64,000 bases of DNA from Gibbula magus (GCA_936450465.1 OW388299.1:38327548-38391547), one strand, 5' to 3'; positions 32,685 to 64,000 are shown, counted from the stretch's first letter. Notes: a model not told the origin generated them from the letters alone. A program made the numbers and translations.

Positions 32685-34168
32685 GGGTTGTAGTCAAAAG
32701 GGCCGAATGTCAAAAGGGCCGAGAACTGCATAGTCAAAAGGGCCGAAGGAAAAAGTCAAAAGGGCCGAGGTGAAAGTCAAAAGGGCCGAGCCATTTAGTC
32801 AAATGGGCCGTGTTCCAAGTCATAAGGGCCGAACCAAAAAAATACCAACATATAACATAGCAAAAATTTAGGTTTCATCTTCATTTGCCATGTCTATTCA
32901 TGTGACAAAACCTGCTTTAGTATGTAATGAAGATATACAGCTGCTGAACAAAAGTTTGTTACATTCACAACACTTGTAACATTTGTTTCATTATTTTCCA
33001 AAAACACTTATAAACTTGGTCTTTTCTTCTCATAATTAGGTAGTCAAATCATTTTAAATCCAAATGAAGTTAGGAAATTGTTGATACTATGCAGATATTA
33101 AGTTAGATTCTGGTTGCACTGAGATTAGTGCTAAAGTTGCAAAGATGAATACGAACATGTATCATCAGTTAGTTGCGGAGAGTTCATTCCTTATTTACAT
33201 ATGAACTTTAAAATGTTTTGAAACATAAATATTGCATATTACCTCAAAACATGAATGTAACAAACTTTTGTTCAGCAGCTGTTGACCCAACACATAAAAT
33301 GCGATCAACCATGAATACACGATTACTGATTGATTTAATTAATTAACACGGCCAATTGCTAATACCTTGTTAGTAGCTAATCAATGAAAACAATAACCGG
33401 ATTAATTGATAATTGCTTGTGTAAACTTTGGTCGCAACTATCCTCATGTTGATTTCTCCTTACTGTCTTCTTAGACACCGTACAAGGGAAAGGAAGGTTG
33501 GGTATAATATCTTTCCTTGCTAAGTTTCTTAATTTTAAAAGGGTAATAGTGTTTAATAAAAACTGTGACATTGAGTATTTAAAAATATTTAAAAAATATA
33601 TATTTCACCAAACACGCACACATCTTTCCAAGAAATCGATGTCACAATATTTAGACTAATTACCTCTGTTATGCATTCATAAATATGTATATGTTTAATA
33701 TAATAAAAAATAAATTTTTAATACCCGCGCCGGTATAGAAATTTATCATATTTATATTTTATTTATCAGTAGTGTGACCTGTGACAAAGAACTGTGAAAT
33801 GTGACAAATGAGAGAGTCACATACAGCACGGTCTCATTGACTAATAATATGAATATGAGTCTAAAAATAAAACATTAGAGACTAATACATTTGTTTGTTT
33901 TTGGTTATACAATGCATAAACGGTGGAACAATTACAGTCACTAGTCATAAATATAATAATTTTGGTATTGATTGGGATCACTTGGCTAAGTAAAGATATT
34001 ACAACTATCAACTGTAGGTTGAATACAATAAATATAATAATTTTTATTTTCGGCCCTTTTTCACTTGGCCCTTATGACTATTTACTTCGGCCCTTCTGAC
34101 TTTTTCACTCGGCCCTTATGACTTTTTTTATCGGCCTTTTCATCCTTCGGCCCATTTGACCAGTTCCC
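32685..34168. mobile_element. 1484-bp DNA transposon with arrays of GGGCCGA subterminal repeats
   Basis: Ends are imperfect inverted repeats GGGTTGTAGTCAAAAGGGCC / GGGAACTGGTCAAATGGGCC. The 8-bp GTTCGTTC is duplicated exactly on both sides (32677-32684, 34169-34176). About six copies of AGTCAAAAGGGCCGA lie near the left end and about five in reverse near the right end. There is no transposase frame. GGG ends with 8-bp duplications resemble Merlin-type elements; the assignment is tentative. It sits in the inferred first copine intron. Confidence 0.85.
32938..33281. mobile_element. 344-bp element with perfect 30-bp inverted repeats, nested
   Basis: CAGCTGCTGAACAAAAGTTT plus ten more bases (32938-32967) is exactly complementary to 33252-33281. 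It lies within the GGGCCGA-repeat element. Confidence 0.75.
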
Positions 34169-34199
34169 GTTCGTTCAGCATAACTATACAGTCTAACAT

Positions 34200-34677
34200 C
34201 ACTGTACCAAGAGTGTTGCAAGAATTGGTGTTTTCCCATAAGATCCCATAAGATGTAGCATAAACAATTTTCATGACCGTGACAGTGAAAACTTATAAAA
34301 CTTGGCTGTTATCTAACATCTTGAGATTATGTTTTCACTTTTCAAATTCAATAATTTTGAGCATAGTCATGAAAACGCCAAAATCCTGACTGGGTATGTT
34401 TACAGTAACGTCACTTTCCCATTGCCACCATAATGCAGTAAACCTAAAGGGCAGAAAAAATGCCCATACCTCAGTAATCATTTATCTGTTTTGTTAAATA
34501 ATGTTGTATCCAAAATCAGAATTGTGTTCGTGTTGCAGAGTAGATTTTCTGTTTCAATGTCAATTTTCTGTAAAATGTTTTGAAAATTGAGACAATTAAA
34601 ATGATCTATACTACACTGAAATAACATGGGTGCGACTATTAGAAAACAGTGATTCTTACAATACTTTTGGCACACTG
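34200..34677. mobile_element. Inverted-repeat element, copy of the 14690-15049 family
   Basis: The left arm CACTGTACCAAGAGTGTTGC and the right-arm complement CAGTGTGCCAAAAGTATTGT bound it. The inner block TTTTCCCATAAGATCCCATA matches the first copy. Confidence 0.7.
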
Positions 34678-35079
34678 CTGTAGACTATAATATTGCACTA
34701 GTGAAGGCCTTGGCTGGTATACAAGTTTTTATGTTATATGAACTAGTAACTAGAACTAGAAAAATTACATGTGCTTGATAGAAGGTCATACTTTAATTAC
34801 CTCGAACCAGCTGTATATGCAGCTGTATTTAAACTATGACCGATGCTCATGGAAATATTTCAATACTTCAGCTGTTACTGATTTAAATTTCATGAAGTAT
34901 TTATTATCTGGCTTTACATATCATAAAAACTACCATCCTATGTCATTTTCACTGAGTCATCATGCAAATGCGACAGATAATTTGTGTTTGTTTGTTTTAT
35001 GCTGAACAGTATCTTTCATTATTTCATCTGCCTTCTTGTTGTGGTAGTGTCATATTTTTGCAAAATATCTTTGTAAAAT

Positions 35080-35418
35080 CAGAGACCATAAAATAAAGGG
35101 ACTGGACTCAGCCGCAGGCGGGAATATTTGTGTGCCTCGCTAGAACAAGATGGTGTCCGGGAAAAATTCAAAAGTGCCGATTCTGTTTCTCTTATAACTC
35201 ATTTAATATAAAAACATTTCCTTGGTTACCAGGATGTATGAAATATAGATATGACAAAGTTTCATTTGCTGTATTGTAAATATTACATGATGTTTCCAGT
35301 GTTGACTTTTTGCAATCACAGCAGGGCTTCAAGTCGAGTCGATTACACATCTGGCCGAGGCACACATAGTTGATAATAATCTACTGTCGAGTCTAGTCCC
35401 TTTATTCTATGGTCTCTG
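35080..35418. mobile_element. 339-bp hAT-like MITE
   Basis: Ends are CAGAGACCATA.. / ..TATGGTCTCTG with arms continuing AAAGGGACTGGACTC. GTAAAAT is duplicated exactly (35073-35079, 35419-35425). It lies only about 60 bp before the copine start-codon exon. Confidence 0.8.
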
Positions 35419-35484
35419 GTAAAATCATTACTTTAACATGTTCATCATTTGAATACATTTCTTCACATGTACAAGAATCTGACC

Positions 35485-54834
<19,350 letters not shown>

Positions 54835-55305
54835 TATCCTATATCTTTGAGAAGTGATACTACTCCACAGAAATGACATAAACTATTCTGAAGGATTGAA
54901 GAATGACCTACTTTTCAGGAAAATGCTCAAGCAACCTTGGAGGTAGTGCCAGTGGTATTTTATCATCTGGATGGCCGGGTTTTATTCATGGCCACGTCAC
55001 ACAAAAAAAAGATTGGAATCGATACATGCTTCCTCCCTATTCACTCATTATGAGCACAGAAGAACACTGGCTGCCAAGTGAACTTGATGCAAAGAACAAT
55101 TCCATTTTTCATTGTGGAGAATAGAATTATATAAAAAAGAAAGGTGATCACTGCTGACATTGTCAGTTCAAGACAGTTGAGGTTGGGTAAGGTAGCTTCA
55201 ACAAGATTCATAGATAAGGAAGTCATCAAGAGAAGAGTCACGGTCACTATGTACCGGTACTTACTCTATCAGCATTGGTAACCATGCTTTGGCACAAATA
55301 TTGGA

Positions 55306-55311
55306 AATAAA
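55306..55311 (+). terminator. Poly(A) signal for copine isoform B
   Basis: AATAAA about 470 bp after the distal stop codon; other AATAAA copies follow at about 55367 and 56275. Confidence 0.4.
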
Positions 55312-55369
55312 TATAAATATACATCAAGAGAGAACTTACGTAGAACAAGATTAGAATTGGAATGATAAA

Positions 55370-56060
55370 TAAACATATTTTCAACCTGATATTAATGATG
55401 GTATTAATGTGAAGAAGAAAAGAAAGAGTTTATTTATGCTATAACTACTGTTAAGCAGTGAAGGATCAAGTTTTCTCAGAGAAAATATGCTCATCACTGC
55501 TGTTAGATATGACTTTCATCGTCACTGATCATCACCGTGGACTGACAACAAAGGGTATGACATCATCTGTGCAATGGTATGACGTATGGTATGGTATTTT
55601 GTGGACATGATCCCTATTATATGTTCCACCTGACCAGGAGGAACTTTAGTTCATGTATCATGTATTGATTCTGTGACTCACACTGTTATAGTCATTTAAG
55701 CTCAGGTTCAAAAGATAGAGGATATTCTTGTTATTATATGATTTTATCCTTGAAATTATGTCACAACAGGGTCATTTTAATGAGGAGGAGCCTGCCAACA
55801 CAGTAACAATATGACGTCATAGAATTTGTTGTGTCAGGCCTTTGTTATATGACGTCAAACTCTTGAATTTTAACCTTGGGAGTGATATGTTATATCGGTC
55901 ACTGGTCTCAGTGAAAATATCAGATATCTTCACTGTAGCTTAATAGACAGTTTATTTCACTGATAAATCCTAGCATTTTATTGCTCATATTTATATAATA
56001 AGGCATCATATTTTGCTCACAAGGATAGATACAACCCAAGAGCCTGACCTAGAATAGAAC
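55370..56060. other. Copine distal 3' UTR or intergenic DNA
   Basis: No coding feature recognised. Scattered TGACGTCA-like motifs (e.g. ATGACGTCATAG near 55814) are present. Confidence 0.4.
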
Positions 56061-56071
56061 CCGAGTCTTAA

Positions 56072-56245
56072 AGGCGCTGTAGCACATTCTGCTTACTATA
56101 CGTTATAACCGTTTTCTTTGGATACGGTTTATTGGGTCGTGTAATGAAATGTTTTAACCTCTAACCGAACAATATATTATATAAACTTTAATAATAAATG
56201 GAAAATCTGAGAAAAGAAATTTTGAAAAAAAGTGCTACAGAGCCT
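56072..56245. mobile_element. Shortened copy of the TTAA MITE
   Basis: Left end TTAA then AGGCGCTGTAGCACA; right end TGCTACAGAGCCT then TTAT. Internal matches to 53150-53270 include GTAATGAAATGTTTTAACCT. Confidence 0.65.
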
Positions 56246-56299
56246 TTATGGAGATATGAGGGGCTACTAAAGGAAATAAAGTATCGGGTTGTTTTTAGG

Positions 56300-57420
56300 A
56301 AATATTTTATTCGGATCAGTATTGATGTGTTTTAGTTTTAGTCATTTAATCAGATGTCTTTACATAGAGATATGTGTTCGTGGTACATGCATATATAAAA
56401 TGTGAACTAGTTTGTTTGTAAGATTGTTTAATACACAATGCATGGTTGTTTATTTTGTGATCTTTAGAAAATGTCTCTCGTGTTCAACTCGATGTCTAGC
56501 ATGTATTCTTTTTTATCTTTTATATACCGAATTCTCACGGGTGTAAGACCATACTTGAGCCTAAGACTAAGTTTTTATTCATTGTACACAATTTTAAACC
56601 CAACACTTGCCATTTGAACTTCACAAATATAAAAAAATTTAATGGCAATAAATTCATTGGTTTGCCGTCACCAATCGTGGTATTCTGAAAAACAAAAATT
56701 ATGTATAAGTGCATTATATAATTATCATATATAAACAAAATTACATGAATGAATATTCATAATGTCATCTTGTGTATGTTTAAAAGACGTAAAATATCAA
56801 AATATAATATTCTTTATGCCGGTAACATGCCTTGCCTTTTTGTGTTAGTTACGAGCCTCCATCTTGGATTGAGTCAATTCGGTCTCCTGTCAGTTGGGGT
56901 CTCTCCCGTTTAATAGCCCATCACCATGTTTTCAAGATTTTTGTTTGGTATATGTCTCTTACTTTCCAATTTCAGTTAATTATTGATGAGATGAGGACAG
57001 TAGCACACTGTTGTATATTAATACAGAAGCAGCGCACTTCATTTTCATTGACTATCATGCAGGTGAAAGATGACGTTCTTATTTGTGTCACATGCACAAC
57101 CAGGCTTCACCTCTATTCAATTCTTTCTTCTTCTATCATCCAATCAACACAGAACAAGTGTGGATGATAACTCTAAGATACATTGATATCGCCACAGTTT
57201 TATAATTGTGAAATGAAGAGGAAAACAAGTGGTTGGTTTGACATTATGTCGGTATCTAATTTTCTTGGATACCAGCATCCAGTAAAGTGGATGTTTTCTA
57301 ATCAACAGAGTTTTATTGGAAAAATGTACAGATTCCTTCATCCTCTCGCCTCAATTATTGGTTTTTATTCCAATCAAACTTTTCCTGGCTCATTCCTAAG
57401 CTACTTCCCTAGACAAGGCA
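56300..57420. other. Intergenic AT-rich DNA
   Basis: Several short open frames but none with family motifs or codon bias. Nothing supported. Confidence 0.4.
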
Positions 57421-57423
57421 TAA

Positions 57424-57600
57424 TTTGTGTCAGTCTCCATCACTGGCTAATTTAAGCTTTGCTGTATTTCCTTTACTTTCCTATTCAAGCAAATCAGAGC
57501 CCATGTTAAGGTGCAGCTTGCCGCCATGTTAGCACAAGAATCTAAAGGAAATGCGGCAAGGTTTAAATTAGCCTGTAATGGAGACTGGCACAAGTAACAC
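57424..57600. repeat. Imperfect inverted repeat
   Basis: GTGTCAGTCTCCATCACTGG and TGTAATGGAGACTGGCACA face each other. One arm resembles 53400-53490 in the copine intron. Confidence 0.45.
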
Positions 57601-57778
57601 CTTGTGAAGGAAAGTTGATATTTAAGTTGCTCATTTCATGATACTAATATACCTCATAGTGAATATTGCAATGCTATAAGAAGTCTTCCCCTCTTGCCTT
57701 GTAACACAGTTTGTCCCTGGCTATTATCGTACTGCTTCACTTATGTATTGATTTAATGTAAGGGGTCTTCCTTCTTTG

Positions 57779-57919
57779 CAGTGGCGGATCTGGAAAGGGG
57801 AGGGGGGGGTATTGGGGGTCGAGGGGGCCCGGACTCCCCCCTTCAAAATTTTTTGCATAGACGGGTATGGGGGAACAAAATTTGCCCCTCCCCCTTTCAA
57901 ATTCCTGGATCTGCCACTG
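57779..57919. mobile_element. 141-bp hAT-like MITE
   Basis: Ends CAGTGGCGGATCTGG / CTGGATCTGCCACTG, a widespread hAT MITE terminus, with a G-run/C-run interior. The target duplication is not clear. Confidence 0.65.
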
Positions 57920-57979
57920 CCTTGTCTCTATAAAGAAACCCCTTTAAAGAGGTCTTTTTTACTTTTATATTAATTTCCA

Positions 57980-59030
57980 ATTTCAATTATGTTATGGGAG
58001 ATGCTAGGTCAGTATGAAAATGGCAACAAAGGAGTGCTGTAGTTGATATAATAAGAGCCCCCTCCCGTAAATCCTTAAAATTAAAGCATGCAGAGGATCC
58101 CTTCCCCTCAAGCTTGGCAGTATAGTAAACCATAAGCCAAGAACATTTCCTGGTTTATGTTTATATATTCGGTGTAAACATGCTCTAAAACTTTTTCTGA
58201 CAAATCAAATTGAGCGCCTTCTGCGAAAAGGTATCCTACTTAACAACCCCATTTAATAATGAATATTTTTCCTAGGATAGGAGCTCTTATTATATCATTT
58301 ACGTTAATATCGGCAAGACAGTGTCTTGACGAGACCTGACTAGATCTTGTCTTGTGTTGAACGATTACAAGTGTTGTGAAGATCTTAAGTTTTTATACAT
58401 ATTCTTAAAACATTTTATATTTTATATAATTGTTAATACATGTATTCTTTTTTAATTTTTGTGTTGAAGTCGTCAAAATCTGTGTTTGTTATGCTCTTTG
58501 TAATTTGTTGAATTGTTTATAAATCATAAAAACCCCTAAATGTTGTTAAAGAAGTATTGATTGATCAAAATTAATTTGAATACTAATCAATTCAATAGAG
58601 TGAGAATATAAGGGTCTAAGGTTGTGATTTGTCCATTAATTAAATATAATTGTGGAAAGTCATCCTGACAAAAAGACAAATTTGGAAAGTGTCTAATATT
58701 TTTAAAGTGTTAAACTGCTGTTTGAGAGGCATTCTAGAAGTTGGCGTGATGATGAAGACAAATATTTTATGGATTATCAACTTCTTTAATAACAATGGCG
58801 ACATTTCGGTAAAGATGCTTACATGTATACCGTTATGCTTGATAACGGTATAAGGATATTTGTGTTAAACTAGTATACATATAAATAGGACTTCTATTTT
58901 TGTCTCCTGACATGTACAAGTCTATTGCTAGACTAGATAGGTACACTAGTAATTGTCATATATTTGGCAATTGGGGATGAATATGCAAGTCAACTTTTCC
59001 TGAGATGATATGAAGTTAAATTTGCATTTG
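57980..59030. other. Intergenic, nothing recognised
   Basis: AT-rich sequence without supported genes or repeats. Confidence 0.45.
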
Positions 59031-59034
59031 GAAC

Positions 59035-59440
59035 AGAACAGAACAGAACAGAACAGAATTTTATTTTGTATATGGGCCTCATGGTCTAAAGTACAATAAA
59101 GTTACATAAATACAATTGAGTATCACGTGACATTCACGTTTGCACGTAAAGTAAATACATTTCTCAAAAATATAGCGACATTTTTAATAGTTTTGACATT
59201 TGTAGTACATAAAAGGCTATACGCATTATGGTCGGATGGAATATACTTTTTACGAAGAGCTGAGTAATTATCACAAACAAACAAAACATGATTTTCATCT
59301 TCTAAAGCATTGAGGTTGCACAATTTACATACTGAGTTACTCATATCATTATCTTTTGACTTACGATAATTAATTATTTCGAATTTCTTTACACAATTGG
59401 CATTTGGTAACATATTAAAGCCAAATGATATGTTATGAAA
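59035..59440 (-). mobile_element. LINE 3' end with GAACA tail
   Basis: The minus-strand frame 59413-59123 ends in the LINE cluster CKLCNLNALEDENHVLFVC followed by NYSALRKKYI. The element's 3' end is a 5-bp microsatellite (GAACA units, 59035-59056). It is 5'-truncated and different from the LINE in the duplication. Confidence 0.82.
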
Positions 59441-59592
59441 ACTACTCTCATTTTCTTCCTATTGATGTATCTAATGTGTGTAGATTTTAATCAACCCTTA
59501 GTTAAGTGTTCTTTTATATTTCATTGTCAATAAAATATTTATCCCTGTTGATACTGAATGGTTGATTTTATCATCCTAAATGCTTGTCTTTG

Positions 59593-59875
59593 AAGTGAAG
59601 TGAAATGAATTGGGGTTTAACGTTGCTTTCAAGAGTATTTCACATCGTAGCTGCTAGTATTATTGCAGGAAGACATCTCTCAATGCCATGGTGGCTATGC
59701 ATTGCGGTGAAACCTGCGAGCATCAGCTGGAACTAGCAAACATTCCATTTATATGGTGCTGAAATTCAGTTGACATTGCATTCAAACCTTACTGCATGTA
59801 GAACATTTGCTGAGCCCCTGGCAGGTTTCCAACCCTGGACCTCTTAAGCACTGTGCTTTCCCGCCCCCACTTTTC
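59593..59875 (-). mobile_element. tRNA-derived SINE (same family as 7203-7451)
   Basis: In reverse: GAATTGGGGTTTAACG tail, CCATGGTGGCTATGCATTGC body and a degraded tRNA-like head near 59820-59870. Confidence 0.75.
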
Positions 59876-60259
59876 TTTTATGTGAATTAAATTTTTAATT
59901 TTAATATTATATCTACATTTAATTTTTTTTTCCATGTTATTATTTCCCATATTTCAAAATTGATATACTGTACATGCAGGTCATTCTCCATCATATTTTA
60001 TTTATGTAATAGAAACAGCATTTATACATTAACAAAAAATTAAAATAAAACAAACAACATCATCAGAATAAATACCTACATTATCTTAGTTTGTTTCCTG
60101 TAAATAATAGATATACTGGGCATGTAATGTGCACAATTCTGTCTCTTCTTCAAGAAAGGTAATCTCTCAAAACTAGTGGACTGATTATCAAAGTCAAGTT
60201 GAAGTTCAAACCATACACTTGCTTCAAGTTATGCCACACTGAAATGGGTTCACAGTCAA

Positions 60260-60265
60260 TTTATT
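60260..60265 (-). terminator. Candidate poly(A) signal
   Basis: AATAAA on the minus strand, 67 bp after the stop of the candidate exon at 60332-60464; another is at 59997-60002. Confidence 0.3.
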
Positions 60266-60331
60266 CTGAAATTATTTGAGTTATTTCTGGATCTGAATAA
60301 CTGTTCAAAATCATCAGATGATACTGTGACA

Positions 60332-60464
60332 TCAGAATGACTTGACATATCCTACAACAGCCCAGTTTGGTTTCTGTTTTGGTCTCGAGTGCTGAGCAGT
60401 GCTGTGGTTGGCTGGCGTTGTGATGACGTCACAAGCATTCCAAATATGACTTCCCTTCCAACAG
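60332..60464 (-). CDS. Candidate terminal exon of an unrecognised minus-strand gene
   Basis: On the minus strand a strong acceptor (TTGATTTGTTTTCAG) precedes 44 codons including the stop: CWKGSHIWNACDVITT.. to ..GYVKSF. The frame and phase match the candidate exon at 60992-61085. The product is not recognised. A second frame is also open for much of the exon, and a TGACGTCA lies inside, so it could be non-coding. A poly(A) signal follows 67 bp downstream. Confidence 0.3.
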
Positions 60465-60991
60465 CTGAAAACAAATCAACATATGATGAACTTACTTGAA
60501 AAAAAATCATAAAATATAAACGTTAATTTTAAAACCTTTCCATTGTCTGTACGTGCATTTGAAAACATCTTCAATGGTTCCTCCAATGCAAGGCATACAC
60601 GTTTGTTTGGGTGACCTTCATTGCCTTTGATAAACTATTGTAGATTTCGTTCATTCAGAATGACAAACTCACATCAATGCAATGGTTGATTGAATCTGAG
60701 GTCATCACATGTAGTCAGCCATGCAAGGGATAACAGTTTGCTGTATTTTGCCATACTTATTCTCATAACCTTTAATGAACTTCAGAGTACACAGTCCAAT
60801 GGAAATCAATCTAACAAATCCACATCAGGGAGTAAAATAACCAAGATGCAGTCATTGACAGAAGGTTTCACAAAGCAAATTTTCTGTCCGGTGAGAACAT
60901 GCCAGGTTACACTTGTTGGCAAGTATTGTTTAAGCTTTAAGCTAACTTGATAAACTGGTACCTATGAGTAACTGTTGTATACTAGACCCAC
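60465..60991. other. Spacer or intron between candidate exons
   Basis: No repeats or coding motifs recognised. Confidence 0.4.
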
Positions 60992-61085
60992 CCTGTGTTC
61001 TGGTGCTCCTCCACCAGAGAGAGACCTTCATCCTCTGTGTCACAACAACTCCACTTCCTCTTGCTTTCAGCATCACTCTCAGGAG
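60992..61085 (-). CDS. Candidate internal exon at the edge of the 65-bp minisatellite
   Basis: Minus strand: acceptor ATATTCTGTTGCAG, which is part of a minisatellite unit; then 30 whole codons PESDAESKRKWSCCDTEDEG..VEEHQNT; then donor ACAGG|GTGGGT. Joined to 60464-60332 the frame is kept. Upstream exons would lie beyond the array, outside the window. No family recognised. Confidence 0.3.
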
Positions 61086-64000
61086 CTGCAACAGAATATT
61101 GAGATATCATACTTGACACATGAAACTGCATCAAACATCTCTATCAGGAGCTGCAACAGAATATTGAGATATTATACTTGACACATGAAACTGCATCAAA
61201 CATCACTCTCAGGAGCTGCAACAGAATATTGAGATATTATACTTGACACATGAAACTGTATCAAACATCACTCTCAGGAGCTGCAACAGAATATTGAGAT
61301 ATTATACTTGACACATGAAACTGCATCAAGCATCACTCTCAGGAACTGCAACAGAATATTGAGATATTATACTTGACACATGAAACTGCATCAAACATCA
61401 CTCTCAGGAGCTGCAACAGAATATTGAGATATTATACTTGACACATGAAACTGCATCAAACATCACTCTCAGGAGCTGCAACAGAATATTGAGATATCAT
61501 ACTTGACACATGAAACTGCATCAAACATCTCTATCAGGAGCTGCAACAGAATATTGAGATATTATACTTGACAAACTGCATCAAACATCACTCTCAGGAG
61601 CTGCAACAGAATATTGAGATATTATACTTGACACATGAAACTGCATCAAGCATCACTCTCAGGAACTGCAACAGAATATTGAGATATTATACTTGACACA
61701 TGAAACTGCATTAAACATCACTCTCAGGAGCTGCAACAGAATATTGAGATATTATACTTGACACATGAAACTGCATCAAGCATCACTCTCAGGAGCTGCA
61801 ACAGAATATTGAGATATTATACTTGACACATGAAACTGCATCAAACATCACTCTCAGGAGCTGCAACAGAATATTGAGATATTATACTTGACACATGAAA
61901 CTGCATCAAGCATCACTCTCAGGAACTGCAACAGAATATTGAGATATTATACTTGACACATGAACTGCATCAAGCATCACTCTCAGGAGATGCAACAGAA
62001 TATTGAGATATTATACTTGACACATGAAACTGCATCAAGCATCACTCTCAGGAACTGCAACAGAATATTGAGATATTATACTTGACAAACTGCATCAAAC
62101 ATCACTCTCAGGAGCTGCAACAGACTATTGAGATATTATACTTGACAAACTGCATCAAACATCACTCTCAGGAGCTGCAACAGAATATTGAGATATTATA
62201 CTTGACACATGAAACTGCATCAAACATCACTCTCAGGAGCTGCAACAGAATATTGAGATATTATACTTGACACATGAAACTGCATCAAACATCACTCTCA
62301 GGAGCTGCAACAGAATATTGAGATATTATACTTGACACATGAAACTGCATCAAGCATCACTCTCAGGAACTGCGACAGAATATTGAGATATTATACTTGA
62401 CACATGAAACTGCATCAAACATCACTCTCAGGAGCTGCAACAGAATATTGAGATATTATACTTGACACATGAAACTGCATCAAGCATCACTCTCAGGAAC
62501 TGCAACAGGATATAGAGATATTATACTTGACACATGAACTGCATCAAGCATCACTCTCAGGAGCTGCAACAGAATATTGAGATGTTATACTTGACACATG
62601 AAACTGCATCAAGCATCACTCTCAGGAACTGCAACAGAATATTGAGATATTATACTTGACAAACTGCATCAAACATCACTCTCAGGAGCTGCAACAGACT
62701 ATTGAGATATTATACTTGACAAACTGCATCAAACATCACTCTAAGGAGCTGCAACAGAATATTGAGATATTATACTTGACACATGAAACTGCATCAAACA
62801 TCACTCTCAGGAGCTGCAACAGAATATTGAGATATTATACTTGACACATGAAACTGCATCAAACATCACTCTCAGGAGCTGCAACAGAATATTGAGATAT
62901 TATACCTGACACATGAAACTGCATTAAGCATCACTCTCAGGAGCTGCAACAGAATATTGAGATATTATACTTGACACATGAAACTGCATCAAACATCACT
63001 CTCAGGAACTGCAACAGAATATTGAGATATTATACTTGACACATGAAACTGCATCAAACATCTCTATCAGGAGCTGCAACAGAATATTGAGATATTATAC
63101 TTGACAAACTGCATCAAACAACACTCTCAGGAGCTGCAACAGAATATTGAGATATTATACTTGACACATGAAACTGCATCAAGCATCACTCTCAGGAGCT
63201 GCAACAGAATATTGAGATATTATACTTGACATATGAAACTGCATCAATCATCACTCTCAGGAGCTGCAAAAGAATATTGAGACATTATACTTGACACATG
63301 AAACTGCATCAAACATCTCTCTCAGGAGCTGCAACAGAATATTGAGATATTATACTTGACACATGAAACTGCATCAAGTATCACTCTCAGGAGCTGCAAC
63401 AGAATATTGAGATATTATACTTGACAAACTGCATCAAACATCACTCTCAGGAGCTGCAACAGAATATTGAGATATTATACTTGACAAACTGCATCAAACA
63501 TCACTCTCAGGAGCTGCAACAGAATATTGAGATATTATACTTGACACATGAAACTGCATCAAACATCACTCTCAGGAGCTGCAACAGAATATTGAGATAT
63601 CATACTTGACACATGAAACTGCATCAAACATCTCTATCAGGAGCTGCAACAGAATATTGAGATATTATACTTGACACATGAAACTGCATCAAACATCACT
63701 CTCAGGAGCTGCAACAGAATATTGAGATATTATACTTGACACATGAAACTGTATCAAACATCACTCTCAGGAGCTGCAACAGAATATTGAGATATTATAC
63801 TTGACACATGAAACTGCATCAAGCATCACTCTCAGGAACTGCAACAGAATATTGAGATATTATACTTGACACATGAAACTGCATCAAACATCACTCTCAG
63901 GAGCTGCAACAGAATATTGAGATATTATACTTGACACATGAAACTGCATCAAACATCACTCTCAGGAGCTGCAACAGAATATTGAGATATCATACTTGAC
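61067..64000. repeat. 65-bp minisatellite
   Basis: About 45 units of 65 bp, with 60-bp variants lacking five bases at CACATG. On the plus strand each reads CATCACTCTCAGGAGCTGCA, then ACAGAATATTGAGATATTAT, ACTTGACACATGAAACTGCA and TCAAA. Variant types recur in blocks (for example CTCTATCAGG and the 60-bp form), indicating higher-order duplication. It runs off the right edge. Confidence 0.97.

Noticed and set aside
56832..57455. Short frames of 90-111 codons
   Set aside because: No motifs, no splice support; AT-rich, overlapping repeat sequence.
62082..63609. 62-codon frames recurring in the right array
   Set aside because: Artefacts of the 65/60-bp repeat mixture.
61067..64000. CRISPR-like array
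   Set aside because: Units are whole-length tandem repeats without unique spacers, in animal DNA.

Overview
The window is animal (metazoan) nuclear DNA: AT-rich, genes split by introns with GT..AG borders, and packed with tandem repeats, LINE and SINE retroelements and short inverted-repeat DNA transposons. One SINE family has a 3' tail of the type GCGGCGTTAAACCCTAACTCAC, a pattern I associate with molluscs, especially gastropods such as abalones and limpets. A marine mollusc is therefore the best guess. There is no bacterial, organellar or CRISPR content.

Layout. 1-5290 is a 41-bp minisatellite with higher-order structure. 5548-6345 holds a small intronless minus-strand gene with its own TATA box and a cluster of CRE-like sites. 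8446-11986 is a complete four-exon gene for a membrane-anchored JmjC/cupin-type dioxygenase (342 aa predicted). 12630-17090 is gene-poor with several inverted-repeat elements, including a perfect 76-bp-arm hairpin. 17095-31574 is a tandem duplication whose two copies carry related LINE remains. Comparing the copies shows a 464-bp palindromic element and a 2.4-kb TA-target element inserted in one copy only, plus a 1.8-kb deletion in the other.

32260-55311 is a complete copine gene: two C2 domains followed by a von Willebrand A domain, 13 shared coding exons and then two alternative last exons. The proximal one (49593-49709) gives a normal 553-aa copine. The distal one (54076-54834) gives a 767-aa copine with a long Pro/Gln/Gly-rich repeated tail. 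The introns are full of DNA transposons, several with target-site duplications I could read exactly: GTAAAAT, GGGTGAGGT, GTTCGTTC, GTTTAGTC and TTAA.

55312-60330 is intergenic, with a LINE 3' end and SINEs. 60332-61085 holds two candidate minus-strand exons that run into a 65-bp minisatellite (61067 to the window end). Read on the minus strand, each unit of that array carries a 3' splice-site-like sequence.

The genes look functionally independent. The copine is a calcium-dependent phospholipid-binding adaptor. The JmjC-like protein is a putative Fe(II)/2-oxoglutarate hydroxylase. The 5.6-6.1 kb gene and the 60-61 kb candidate are unrecognised. All joins are read by eye and not confirmed by transcripts.
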